Of a stretch of DNA of 64,000 bases, positions 20,080 to 30,546 are shown in pieces. Position numbers and translations under genes: made by a program. This DNA comes from Anastatus disparis (Eukaryota; Arthropoda; Insecta; Hymenoptera; Eupelmidae), in NCBI GenBank assembly GCA_017163975.1, contig JAFFSR010000344.1:2294001-2358000 (forward strand), in the 5' to 3' direction. Numbering within the stretch: position 1 is the first letter of the stretch; every line of letters starts with the position of its first letter. The notes under the pieces are model-generated. The model saw nothing but the letters and a program-made list of their open reading frames with translations. It was not told the DNA's origin and did not search any database.

Positions 20080-22862
20080 AATTCACAATTCATTATAGAA
20101 AATGGTCTGCGTATCTGATATTTCAATGCTAACTCTTTGCGAGCACACATTGAGATGGTGAGGCATTCCTTGGCATCGCGTGCCTTTTTCCACGTAATAA
20201 CTGTCACTGAAAAAAAATTGGGCCAGGTGGTTAACAATGCCCTGGTGGCTCTGGAAAATTAAATTCTCTATCGTCGTAATCGTAATACACGGGGCGGTGG
20301 TGACGCTCTCTACATTCATTCCTCTCATACGTCAGTGCGTCTTTGTTCTTTAACCGGTAGTTGGACTGGCAAACCAGGGTTGCCTGAGTTTCTTTTCTGC
20401 GAAGTTACTTCTAAGGCTACTCCTTCTCCTATTTTTGTGGGTGTTGTGTATAGGCCATCTCATGCCCCTTTCCTCGCTTACAGTGACTTCGCGCCTGATT
20501 TAATTGCTCATATGCATAATTATAACACAAAGGTAATACTTAGTGATTATAATGCTGATCAGCTATCTGAATCTAATAACGCATTGTTTCTCAAATCGGT
20601 TATTGCAGACAATTCGCTATATTCTGTGCCTTACGGCTCGACTTATCATACAGCAACATCTAATTCATGGCTTGATCTATGCCTTATTGACGCTTATGAC
20701 ACTCTGACTAAATACTGGAAGGTGGAAGTTCCTTTCATTGACGGTCAAGACCTACTGACGGCTACTGTGAAGTCTTTTCTCTCAAGGCTCGTTTCGAACG
20801 ACCTTACTTATCTTGATTTTAAATCTGTTGATTGTTCTGCTTTGCGAGCGTTCTTATATTTTCTGGAGTGTGTCACTTGTTGCAGAGCTTTCTCCTTGAC
20901 TGACCGCCTTGACTGTCCCTGCTCACATTTTAATGATACCATTTCTCGCTTTGTACCGGTCAAGGTGGTATGTCAGGGAGGGCATCGCCGTCCGTGGATC
21001 ATTCCCGAACTTAATGCCTTGATTCTTGAGAGACAGACTTTGTAGACAATTTAAACGTTCAAGACTCGTTACCGACTTACAAAACTACAGGACCGCATGT
21101 GACAATGCACATACACGGATTAAAACAGCTAAACTACATACTTTCACGACCGACTGTCTCGACTCACTGACTCCTGCCAGATCTGGAAGGAGCTCAGGAA
21201 CCTTGTTATTTGTTCCAGTTGTAAAGACTCTTCACATGGCTTGTTGCCTGATGAATTTAACGACTTCTTCAGTAATATTGCCTTTGATCCTCTAACACCA
21301 TCAATCAATGAATATATGGGTGGTTTGTCTGATGACGACTTTAGGCCTCTATTCCATTTTAGAGAGGTTAGAACTGAGGAGGTCTTGCGTGCCGTCAGTC
21401 ATTCCACCTTACAAGCAAGGGTTTTCGATGGTATCCCGCAATCATTTATCCTCCCTGAATTTCCTGCTGTTGTCTCCATCATCTGTGATATATTTAATGA
21501 CTCTCTTGAATTTTCTGAGTTTCCAACAGTTTCAAAGAAATCTTTGGTTACTGCTATAAACAAGATTCCATCTCTTCACACGATGAATGATATGCGACCG
21601 ATCTTGAGCGACTAGTGCACCAGCAGCTATCTAATTATCTTCACTCTCATCAACTGCTCGATCCTTTTTAAGAGTCCGCTGTATCTCTGTCTTTTTCTAA
21701 TTAAAAAATTGACTTTTTTCCCAAAATTAGCAACAAGAGGCAAAAATAAAGAGATGGTTTCGATATGTTTAATAAAATGTAATATTTTCTTTGATTAGTA
21801 TGATTTAATTTTATTGCTTCGTTTTTAAGAAAAGTTGGAATAACTTAAAAAATTAGAAATTTGTGTGAAATAATGGGATTTTCAAGTTATTCCAACTTTT
21901 CTTGAAAATAAAGCGGTGGAATTAAATTATTCTTATTAGAGAAAATATTGCTTTCTATTACACGAATCGAAACCATCTCTTTATTTTTGCCTGAAGCTAT
22001 TAGTTTTTATAAAAAATAAATTTTAAATAGATTCGGTAAAACAGGTAACTGTGTCGGTATACAGCTGACTCTTAAACAGGATATAGAACTACTTACAGCA
22101 CCCAGACAGCTTTACTGAGACTTACTGACAACATTAGACAGGGTATGGATAGGCAACTAATCACGTTGTTCTTGCTTTTTTATTTTAGCAAAGCTTTTGT
22201 CACAGTGTCATGTCACTCTCCTTAAAAAGTTACATGATCTCGATTGCTTGAAGGCTGTCATTGTATGGTTGGCTTCTCAATTATCTGGTAGGCAGCAGGA
22301 GGTTCTCGGCCCTGGTGGTATGATGTCGGCTTTCTGTCATCCAAACACTGGTATTCTTCAGGGATCGGTACTTGGTCCTCTCTTATTTTCTGTTTACATC
22401 AATGATATTGCTCTTGGTCTTGATGCTAGGATCTCTCACCTCATCTACGCCGATGATCTCCAAATATATGTGCAATTTCCTTTTGCTGAGTTGACTCATT
22501 TCTCTGCATTAATATGTGAGCAGGCGGAGTAAATTTTTGACTGGGCTTACTTTAATCTACTGCGTCTTAATGCGGACAAGACCAAGGCCATTCTATTTGG
22601 CTCTCATTATTATATAAACGAATCGTCATATCCATCACTGGAGTGCCTTTTAAAAAAACTCTTATCTCTTTTGAGACATATGTTTATGACCTTAGCGTCT
22701 GGTTGGATGCCAAGTTGAAATGGAAGGTGCATATTTCTCATGTCTGCAGTAGGGCCAATACTATACTATATCATCTTAATTATTTTAGAAAGAACACAAA
22801 CTTTCTTCTTCATAAACATCTGGTCATTTGTGTGACTATACCAGATGTTACTCCTACTGTGC
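20080..22862 (+). pseudogene. Copy E ORF2: endonuclease + reverse transcriptase, broken, 3' truncated
   Basis: The endonuclease starts near 20100 (YFNANSLRAHIEMVRHSLAS, VITVTE) and is open in 20335-21045 with IFVGVVYRPSHAPF, a degenerate LSDYNADQL in place of GDFNADLL, SWLDLCLI and DGQDLL. The linker RRPWIIPELNAL is near 20988. RT pieces are LERLVHQQLSNYL (21606), YFSKAFVTVSCHVTLL (22181), TGILQGSVLGPLLFS (22351) and catalytic IYADDLQIYV (22444). Motif E-like LLRLNADKTKAILFGS follows a stop at about 22530. A 0.33-kb foldback separates RT motifs near 21690-22015. The frame ends at CVTIPDVTPTVLKTLE, where another sequence is joined. Confidence 0.8.
21690..22015. mobile_element. Foldback MITE inside copy E reverse transcriptase
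   Basis: GCAAAAATAAAGAGATGGTT (about 21740) recurs inverted as AACCATCTCTTTATTTTTGC (about 21971); inner arms AAAAGTTGGAATAACTT and AAGTTATTCCAACTTTT also pair. It interrupts RT coding similarity. The inner stem carries AAAGCGGTGGAATT, close to AAAGCGGTAGAATT in the MITE at 29831-30098. Ends and target duplication could not be fixed. Confidence 0.65.
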
Positions 22863-23680
22863 TCAAAACCCTCGAGTAGAGTTTTGAACACAGTAGGTAT
22901 AATTTACTGCGAAGTCCATAACTAAAATTCCAACATCTGTTTCCATTTCTTTTCGAGATTGAGAATAATGTTGTTTCTGCTTAGAGGAAATAAAATGATG
23001 ATCAGTCATACAATATATGTCTTCAATCACACTTTTTAAAACTTCAGTATAATCTTCATTAAATTCTTCAAGAGCTATTCTATTAAAGGAACTATTTTTA
23101 CCGTTCACGTTAACATTAGTCCAATTAGTATACTTTATATTAAAATGGTTGTTAATATCACTATCATTAAAAAAAGTTTCAATCACTTCAAATTTTTTTG
23201 GGCATTGTTCACAATCTCGAAACATACAATTTTTATTTTCTATTGAACATACAGAGGCTTCAATCATTTCTTTATAACACATATCTGGTTTTACAGCTGC
23301 AAATTTAAGTTTTACATTTTCATGAATAACACATACACAAATATTATGTGTGCCAGGTTCTCCAGTAAAACGACATTGCTTTGGTCTGAATTTATAAAAA
23401 AATGCTAAGCATGGAATAGTATCAAATTTTGTTTCTTTTAACCAATTAACATATAGGTCTTTTATGTCATACATCATGACTCTCTTTTGAATTATTACAG
23501 TAGATTAATCTGCATCTTTCACTTTAATGCATTCTTTAACCTAACTGTACGTCGAGCTGTTCAGATCACATAAATAATATTCTTCGATTTCTTTTCTTAC
23601 TTCAATTGGAACTTTCAAGTAAGATTTTCTCTGGCATCGACCCAGTACCCCTAAAAATTAAATTATGCATGGCGACAGAA
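22863..23680 (-). pseudogene. Uncharacterised repeat-borne gene remnant (LRPKxC / DFAENY-type protein)
   Basis: An open frame of 204 codons (23477 to 22863) begins MMYDIKDLYVNWLKET. It has FYKFRPKQC, GTHNICVCVIHENVKL, a cysteine-rich CMFRDCEQCPKKF and, near the end, MDFAVNYTYCVQNSTRG. Upstream in the same sense, RKSYLKVPIEVRKEIEEYYL and VKVKD-like pieces extend similarity to about 23680 through two stops. I recognise this order (VxxxxR-I-EYY, QKRxMMxDLxxLY, LRPKxC...GTHxVCVC.xHxNxKL, DFAENY) from a large uncharacterised family repeated in aphids, ants and Hydra. I cannot name a function; a transposase-like role is a guess. The C-terminus is cut off at the junction with copy E. Confidence 0.5.
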
Positions 23681-23754
23681 TATTATATAGTATAATAAAT
23701 TTGAAAATAAATAAGTCATTATCACAAAAAATATTTCAAAAATTTTTATATATG

Positions 23755-25492
23755 GGGCATTTTATATCAACTCACATGTTCAAAAAATAAAAATGGCTAT
23801 AAATCTGAGAATATTTTCTATTTGATACCCAAAATATACAAAAGAGATGTCACGGAAATTTGAGATTTTTTGAATGTTTTTGTTAAATTATCATCTTTGA
23901 TATTTTTTTATTCAAAAACTAAGGGTTTTAGAAAAAAATGTATAGAGACATTTTTTGTTGGGAATTATGTGTAAAAACTACTCAAATTTTTTCCAATCCC
24001 TAAGTAGCTATCTTCTGATTGGTCTATTATATATTTGCATGTAATTTGAAATTACTCGTGTTCACCCAGGTTGATTTTACTCATTCGGCATCAAAGGGTT
24101 TGTATTTTATGACCTTTGACTAACATTTCCCCTATGTGGGAAAATGTCTCTGTAAGCAGCTAAGAAACTTTTTATTTTTCCAAAAATAATGTTTTCAATG
24201 TTATTGAAAATTTTTATTGTAAGTTTACTCTCGACACTCTTGATAATTCTTAATTATTAATATAATAATTATTTTAATATTATTTTTATAGCATAAAATG
24301 TAATTATATTTGAATAATTTGAATCTTAATTAGTGCAGAATTAAGCTACACTAATAACTGCACATTCGCATAATCAAAATCCACTTATAAGTTTAAAGTC
24401 AAAGCACACTGAACGAAGAACTATTAAACAATTTTGCAGTTACATTCAAAACTACTATTTAATTAATACATAATATTCATTAAAAATTCAGTTGAAATTG
24501 TAAACTTACAATACACTAAATAATCAAGTTGAAAATTCACAGCAGAAACCTATGAAAAGAAAGCGAACAAGTTGTTTAGCCTAACAACTTTTAAATCATA
24601 TAGAACAATTTATTTTTTACCTGTAAAAATGCTGAGGTCAAAGTGATAATCTCAAAAATATCAGCAGAACCCACTTATTTAACTTGCAGATTTATCTACA
24701 CTGTTCAATATAGCACATTGATATTCCAGAAAAACAATTGTTCTATATGATTCAAAACTGTAAAGCTAAAGAGCTTGTTCGTTTTCTTTTTACAGGTTTC
24801 TGCTGTGAATTGTCAACTTGATTATTGAGTGTATTGTAAATTCACAATTTAAACTAATTTTTTTATTGAATATTAATTAAACAGCAGTTTGGAATGCAAC
24901 TGTTAAATTATTTAATAGTTCTTCGTTCAGTGTGCTTTGACTTTAAACTTTACTTAAGTGGATTTTGATCATGCGAATGTGCAGTTATTAATGTAGCTTA
25001 ATTCTGCACTAATTCAGATTCAAATTATTAAAATATAATTACATTTTAAGATATAAAAATAATATATAATAGTTATCATATTAATAATTAAGAATTATCA
25101 AGAGTGTCGAGAGCAAATTTACAATAAAAATTTCCAATAACATTGAAAATATTATTTTTGGAAAAATAAAAAGTTCCTTAGCTGCTTACATTTTCTGTGA
25201 CATTTTTCCATATGGGAGAAATTTCAGTCAAAGGTCATATAAAATACAAACTTTTTAATGCCAAATAAATGAAATCAATCTGGGTGAAAACGAGTAATTT
25301 CAAATTACATGCGAATATATAATGGACCAATCAGAAGATAGCGGCTTAGGGATTGGAAAAAATTTGTGTAGTTTTTACAAATAATTTGCAATAAAAAATG
25401 TTTCCATACATTTTTTTCTAAAACCCTTAGTTTTTTAATAAAAAAATATCGAAGATGATAATTTAACAAAAATATTCAAAAAATCCCGAAGA
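23755..25492. mobile_element. Very long palindromic (foldback) element, ~1.6 kb
   Basis: Bases 23864-25484 form one inverted repeat with a centre near 24674 and arms of about 800 bp. Paired examples: GATTTTTTGAAT (23864/25484), AACTAAGGGTTTTAG, CCAATCAGAAGATAG, TAATTTGAAATTAC, and the AGCAGAAACCTATGAAAAGA region against its inverted partner near 24780. The left end continues past the right arm into 23755 (TTTGATACCCAAAATATACA); a related single arm is at 50376-50760, where the same TTTGATATCCAAAATATACA is found. There is no coding capacity. Confidence 0.75.
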
Positions 25493-25504
25493 AATACCCA
25501 GTCG

Positions 25505-26100
25505 GTATGTAATCTTTCAATGGAAATATTACACCTTTCAGCAATGTTACTGCAACGTATCTGCGCCGTTTTTGTGATTTTGCTACAATCTTTTGATGTC
25601 CACTTTTATAACAATTTTATCTTTGTGGAAGGTTGCTGCAACGATTCAGAAATATTACTGCAATATTCAGAATGATCACAGAAAGATTACAGTAAGGTTA
25701 CTGCGATCCTTCACAGACGTTTCAGTAATATTTCTGTAATACAAAAATGGTCGTTGTAATTAATGTGTAATATTAAATTAACTTACTGAAATATTTCTGT
25801 AAAGTTTCTACAATCTCAATGAAAGATTTCGTCAATCTTTCTGTATTATTTCAGCTATAGTGCAGAAAGATTACTGAAATTTTTAGCAATATTATTGCAA
25901 CGTATTTGCGCCCTTTCTGTGATCTTGCTACAATCTTTCGATGTCCGCTTTTATAACATTGTTATATTTCTGAAAGATTTCTGCAACGATTCAAAAATAT
26001 TACTATCACATGACTGAAAGATTACAGTATGGTTGTTGTAATCTTTCACCGCTGTTTTAGTAATCTTTCTGATGTACAAAGATTGTCATTGTAATTACAC
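25505..26100. repeat. Tandem duplication, period ~345 bp, with degenerate GTAATCTTTC motif
   Basis: The unit beginning TTACTGCAACGTATCTGCGCC (25548) recurs as TTATTGCAACGTATTTGCGCC (25893); both continue with GTGATTTTGCTACAATC-like and TTTTATAACA-type sequence. Within each unit short motifs (TTTCAGTAATATTTCTGTAA, GAAAGATTACAGTA) recur in both orientations. No gene was seen. Confidence 0.65.
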
Positions 26101-26934
26101 ATTTTTTTTCTGAAATATAATTTTAAAATTAATTCGTATAATTTATTGCTAATTTATGACACTGTTAAATCATTCTATATAAAAAACGCAGAAAAAATTT
26201 TTCGACCTAACCGCGGTTTGAACTTACGCAATCGGAAATACAAAGCGGAAACCTTAACCATTTTGTTTTTTAATTGTTTATTTACAAAATATTAAGATAC
26301 ATTGAATTGTATGCACAGATACATATTTTTCTTATAATAAACAACCAAAAAAAGATACAAAATTGAGTTACAGAATTGTAAAATTGTAAAATGAATAAAA
26401 ATATAAATACGTATCAACATAATTGATATAAAAACAAATTGCAGAAAGTCGTTATGTATGCGCTACAACTTTAAAAGAAGTTATGTTTATGCTTACACAA
26501 CCTAATAAACAAGCATCTTCTTTCCATTCTTTAGATTTTTCGCCTCCTACGGTCACATGGGGAGAAAAAACAGTAGAATAGGCGGTAGGATAGACAAAAA
26601 TAATTTGAAATTATCAATAAAAAAAGAAAAATATTTTTGTATGTTTTCGAAATTACCTTTAAATAAATAATTAAGTTATCATTGCATGTTTTTTCGATGA
26701 TTCAGGTTTTTTTTCAATTTATAAATTATATTATCTTTATCAAAAGCCATTCTGCCCATTCCGCTCTATTCGGAGGGTCTCTATGTGATCCTAGGAGCAG
26801 AAAAATTGTGGAATAGAAAGTGCGAAATAAAATCGATTTGATGACTGGTGCTGATTGGCTGTTTCTATTACGCAAGCTCTATTCGGCAGTCTCTATTCTA
26901 CCCATGTGCCTGCACCCTGTAATATACACTCACA
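26101..26934. other. AT-rich stretch without a recognised gene
   Basis: Nothing coding was seen. A weak inverted pair, GTCACATGGGGAGAA (about 26553) against TTCTACCCATGTGCC (about 26896), together with repeated CTATTCGG/CCGAATAG words suggests a decayed TIR element between about 26550 and 26915. Confidence 0.35.
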
Positions 26935-27311
26935 CACGGGTAAAAAATTTCGATTTTAGATGACGATTATTGGTTAAAAAAATTCCAACAGCAGCTTATC
27001 CAAAAGCATTAATATAATCGATGTCAACTTGAATCTAAATCCAACTCATCCCTTTTCTCAAGATAAACCTAAAAAATTGTAAAAATGTATATGAATTAAA
27101 AGAAATCTTAAATGATTGCTATAAGAACATATTGGGAGAAAATATATGTACATTTAAATATATGTATGTTTATACATATATATTTACTTTGCGAGACTTT
27201 TGAGGATTTTGCACGTTTGCCATCATATGGGAAACAATGTTAAACGAAAAAATCCTCAAATTGCCTAGGCAATTTGGCAACGTCGCAGTCCTCAAAAGAA
27301 CAATTGCGTAG

Positions 27312-27367
<56 letters not shown>

Positions 27368-28840
27368 AATGCATAATGATAATGTCCCTATGAATGTTGG
27401 ATATACACAAAAAGAAATTTGGATCTTTGGAAATATCGAGATTGTTTGATTAAAAAAATTCCAAAGGCTTATTATTTTATCATTTATATAATTTAATTTA
27501 ACTACTTTGGAAATATTAATATTGAATTCCAATACAATATTTATTTCGCATAATTCCAAATATGAAAATTTCCTATATCAAATTAGTCGGTGGTTATAAT
27601 CGAGATTTGTTAGGTTTTTTTTTCTCTAATATGGGAATTTGAAATTCCTAATGCATAAAATATAGTAAATTGAGAATTTGACAGTCGTGTCAGATGCGAT
27701 TGAACAAAATATTTGCCCTGATAGAAAATTGACCATATTTTGGGCACTATTTCTGATTAAATGTAATTAGGAATGATATTTATTTAAAAAAATTTTGTCC
27801 GTAGAATTTCTAGAATTATTAAATAAATGTCGTTTCAACTTTCGTTGACCAGGGATTCTGCCCAAAATATGCTCAATTTTCTACTAAGGTGTTTCAATGA
27901 TGGAATTAAAACAACATATGTTTAAAAAAATATTAAATCTTAATTTAAAAAATGTTCTAATTTTTAAAAATTTTTTCTCGAATGATAAGAAAATTTAATG
28001 TATGAATTGTTATGTTTAATATAATCGATAATAAATATAACTCAAGTTTTTTCGCTCCAAAAAAATATTTTTTTTCAGACTATTGTATAATAAGTGATCG
28101 GCATGAAAAGATTAATAAATTAATGAAGAAAAAATAAAACTATTTGAATATTTTTAGTTTTTTGATATATCTCGATAATACGAATGAACAATGCATATAG
28201 TTCGGAAATATATTTCTCATTTTAAACTACTTTCACACTTTCAATATTTATATATCTATCTAACTTTCGTAGGGACATAATCATTATGTATTTTTGTTAT
28301 GTATATATATTTGCTTGTAATATATGTTTTAATAGTTTTTTTTTTTTTTTTAATTTTTTTTTCTTCATATGATAATATCAGATAGATCCTAGCCCGGAAC
28401 CGTTTAACACATTACATCAGGCTAGCCCATCTGATACACCATACCGAAATCTTTGACTGCCGATCGATGGTCAGTCACATTTGTGTGACCAGCAAGGATT
28501 TTCTAAGAGCCGCGCGATATTGTTAGTACATACACTAATTTTTCTTTAGAAAAAGAAGTCAGAGGTACCTGGCCAGAATTCGAACCCATGCCCACCGCGT
28601 TAAAGGTAAGAGCTCTATCCGTTACGCCACCGCGCTCTCTATGTTTTTATAGTAATCATATAAGATTTTTTTTCCGATTTGTATTATTTTTAAAGATTTT
28701 TTGGGTAATATCTTGAGAGAAGGAACGATTTCGATTTGGATTCGAATTGATATCGATTACATTAATGCTACCGAATAAGCTACCGTAGGAATTTTTTTTC
28801 ACCACCAATGTTTACCTAAAATCAAAATTTTTTACCCGTG
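26935..28840. mobile_element. TIR foldback element, ~1.9 kb, with nested SINE and (TA)n
   Basis: Left end CACGGGTAAAAAATTTCGAT and right end (inverted) CACGGGTAAAAAATTTTGAT. Similarity continues inwards: AGCTTAT...AGCATTAAT, AATCGATRTCAA, TCTCAAGATA, then CATAATGATAATGTCCCTA (about 27370) against TAGGGACATAATCATTATG (about 28270). A (TA)n run (27319-27361) interrupts the left arm and a SINE the right. An inner palindrome around CATATTTTGGGCA (27734/27875) forms the centre. CACA flanks both ends (26931-26934, 28841-28844), a possible but low-complexity target duplication. Confidence 0.7.
28335..28640 (-). mobile_element. tRNA-derived SINE with target-site duplication
   Basis: On the minus strand the element starts AGAGAGCGCGGTGGCGTAAC and contains an A-box-like TGGCGTAACGG and a B-box GGTTCGAATTC at the normal tRNA spacing. 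A tRNA-unrelated body of about 210 bp follows, ending in an A-rich tail (the T-run at 28335-28362 on the + strand). ATGTTTTAATAG (28323-28334) and ATGTTTTTATAG (28641-28652) flank it, a 12-bp duplication with one mismatch, as expected for LINE-driven insertion. The head resembles a Lys-type tRNA, but the anticodon loop has drifted (CTTTAAC). The internal Pol III promoter boxes look usable. Confidence 0.85.
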
Positions 28841-28844
28841 CACA

Positions 28845-28873
28845 CCTGCAGCCAGCGCTTGATGTTTGTAATA

Positions 28874-28904
<31 letters not shown>

Positions 28905-29830
28905 CGTGGGTGTTCAAATATTTCTGTTTAAAAAAGGACACACACACTACTGTACACATCTAGAGCTGACTGTAGGTGTGAACGTATAGTATATTTGTGC
29001 AGTTGCGCGTTTCGCGCCATCTGAAGGACGAAGCGCCGAAGCACCTCAAAATGATCATAAAAATTTAGTGGTGAGGCTAGGGAAGTTGCACTACCTTTCT
29101 TTCTTACACCGTGACATGAAATGTAGAAGCCAGCCGTTTCTCATTACTCTTTTAAAACTTTTAACTTAAAAAAGAGAAAATAAGAGTCATTTTCTGTTCT
29201 TGTCTAAGTGGCGCATAAGCAGATAAATAATTCTCAGGGAGATAATTCTACAGCACGGTTGTATAAACAAGTCCTGAAACTCTCGTGATGGGGGTAGGCT
29301 TCGTTTTGAAATGAATTAAGCATTTGAAAAGTTCGCAATGGTAAGGGCGCAATCGTAATTTTACTGAATCTTAAATTATAGCAGAATTTGTTTTCGCGCT
29401 TCATTCAATGCTACTTAAACTTAGCTCATATATATTTTTTGTTAATTTCTCTTACATAACATTTCAACAATAATATAAAATTCATAACTTTTAATATTAT
29501 AAATAAATAAACGTAATTACAATTGATAAAGGTTGTAACGTTTGGTTTTTTGCCCAGGATAACTCGTTGACGTCGTGGCTGTCAGACTTTTGAGGATTGT
29601 GTTTTTCTGGATGGTTCGGCCGGAAGCCAAAGTTCAACTTATATACTAGAAACTGATCTAAACTTAAATCTTTATTATTTAGGTAAAACAAGAAAAATAT
29701 AAAATGTAAAGAAATAATGACAACAATAATAATAATAATAATAATGATAAAGAGAATGACTTGCAATTTAATAAAGATTAAGAGCAGACCGGATTCGCTG
29801 TCCTTGTCTAATTGAGATTTTTGTTATATA
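28845..29830. other. No gene seen; (TG)n and (AAT)n microsatellites
   Basis: Contains (TG)n at about 28878-28904 and (AAT)n at about 29728-29744. TGTAACGTTTGGTTTTTTGCCC at 29534 resembles the start of the solo LTR at 39113 (TGTAACGGTTATTTTGCCC) and could be a relic LTR edge, but no matching far end was found. No coding signal. Confidence 0.4.
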
Positions 29831-30098
29831 CTCAAGTTTTAATTGGCGTATCTGCAAATTGAAGGTTAAGCGCAATAGATATTATTATTACAAACACGTA
29901 TGCGCAAAAAAAATCTACCGCTTTATTTTTGAGAAAAGTAAGGTACGCAAAAATATTATAAACACTTTTACTTCGGTGTTCCTTACTTTTCTCAAAAACA
30001 AAGCGGTAGAATTTTTTTTTCTTGTGTATAGATGTTTATAATAATAATATCTATTGCGCTCAACCTTTAATTTGAAGATACACTGATTAATACTTGAG
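29831..30098. mobile_element. Foldback MITE, 268 bp
   Basis: CTCAAGTTTTAATTGGCGTA at the left pairs with the inverted right end CTCAAGTATTAATCAGTGTA. The arms continue through CAAATTGAAGGTTAAGCGC, CAATAGATATTATTATTA and CTACCGCTTT...GAGAAAAGTAAGG. Loop near 29960. The ORFs on both strands are reading the stem. Confidence 0.8.
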
Positions 30099-30305
30099 TG
30101 AATAAAAAAATTCAATTTTTACTCGGTTAGTATCAGATTCTACTCCGGCCTGGTCTTAAGTGATAATTCAAACGCATACATTATTAAAAATGATATTTAC
30201 AAAATTTACAAAGCTAAAACCTATCTTAATATTAATAAGGTAAACGGTAAGAGACAGGATGGATACTGCGGAGCTGGTGAATAAGCTGTGCAAAAATATA
30301 TGTGT

Positions 30306-30546
30306 GGGTGAGAATGAGAGTGGCATAAGTCACATTTTCAAAAAAATTTAGTTAGAGGTATATTTCATTTCTTTAATATTGAAACAACTTATTTTTAAAA
30401 ATAGAGTGGCTTTTTTGTTTATTTTTTTTTAATATTATAAGCACTGTAAAAATGGCACTCAATAAAAATGCATATTAATTTACAACTTTAATATCGAAAA
30501 TCTCGAAATTAGAAGTATGTGACTTATGCCACTCTCATTCTAACCC
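30306..30546. mobile_element. Short TIR MITE, ~241 bp
   Basis: GGGTGAGAATGAGAGTGGCA and the inverted right end GGGTTAGAATGAGAGTGGCA match over about 30 bp (continuing TAAGTCACAT). The interior is AT-rich and non-coding. Confidence 0.75.

Larger units (their letters stand above)
16172..22862 (+). mobile_element. Non-LTR copy E (related family), near full length, twice interrupted
   Basis: It starts after copy D's tail in a CT-rich run. The leader (to about 17200) shares the block GATGCGTGCTCACGGTGGTA (16794) with copy A. ORF1 is split by a 1.54-kb palindromic element, and ORF2 by a smaller foldback at about 21690-22015. The RT differs clearly from A-D, so this is a sister family in the same clade. 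The 3' part is lost: the sequence ends in the ORF2 C-terminal region where the minus-strand gene remnant at 22863 begins. Confidence 0.75.

Noticed and set aside
28335..28640. A functional tRNA gene
   Set aside because: Box A and box B are present, but the anticodon loop is abnormal, and a body, A-rich tail and target duplication identify it as a SINE.
29859..30115. Two opposed frames with similar products (KVKRNRYYYYKH / KVERNRYYYYKH)
   Set aside because: Stem of a foldback MITE read from both sides.
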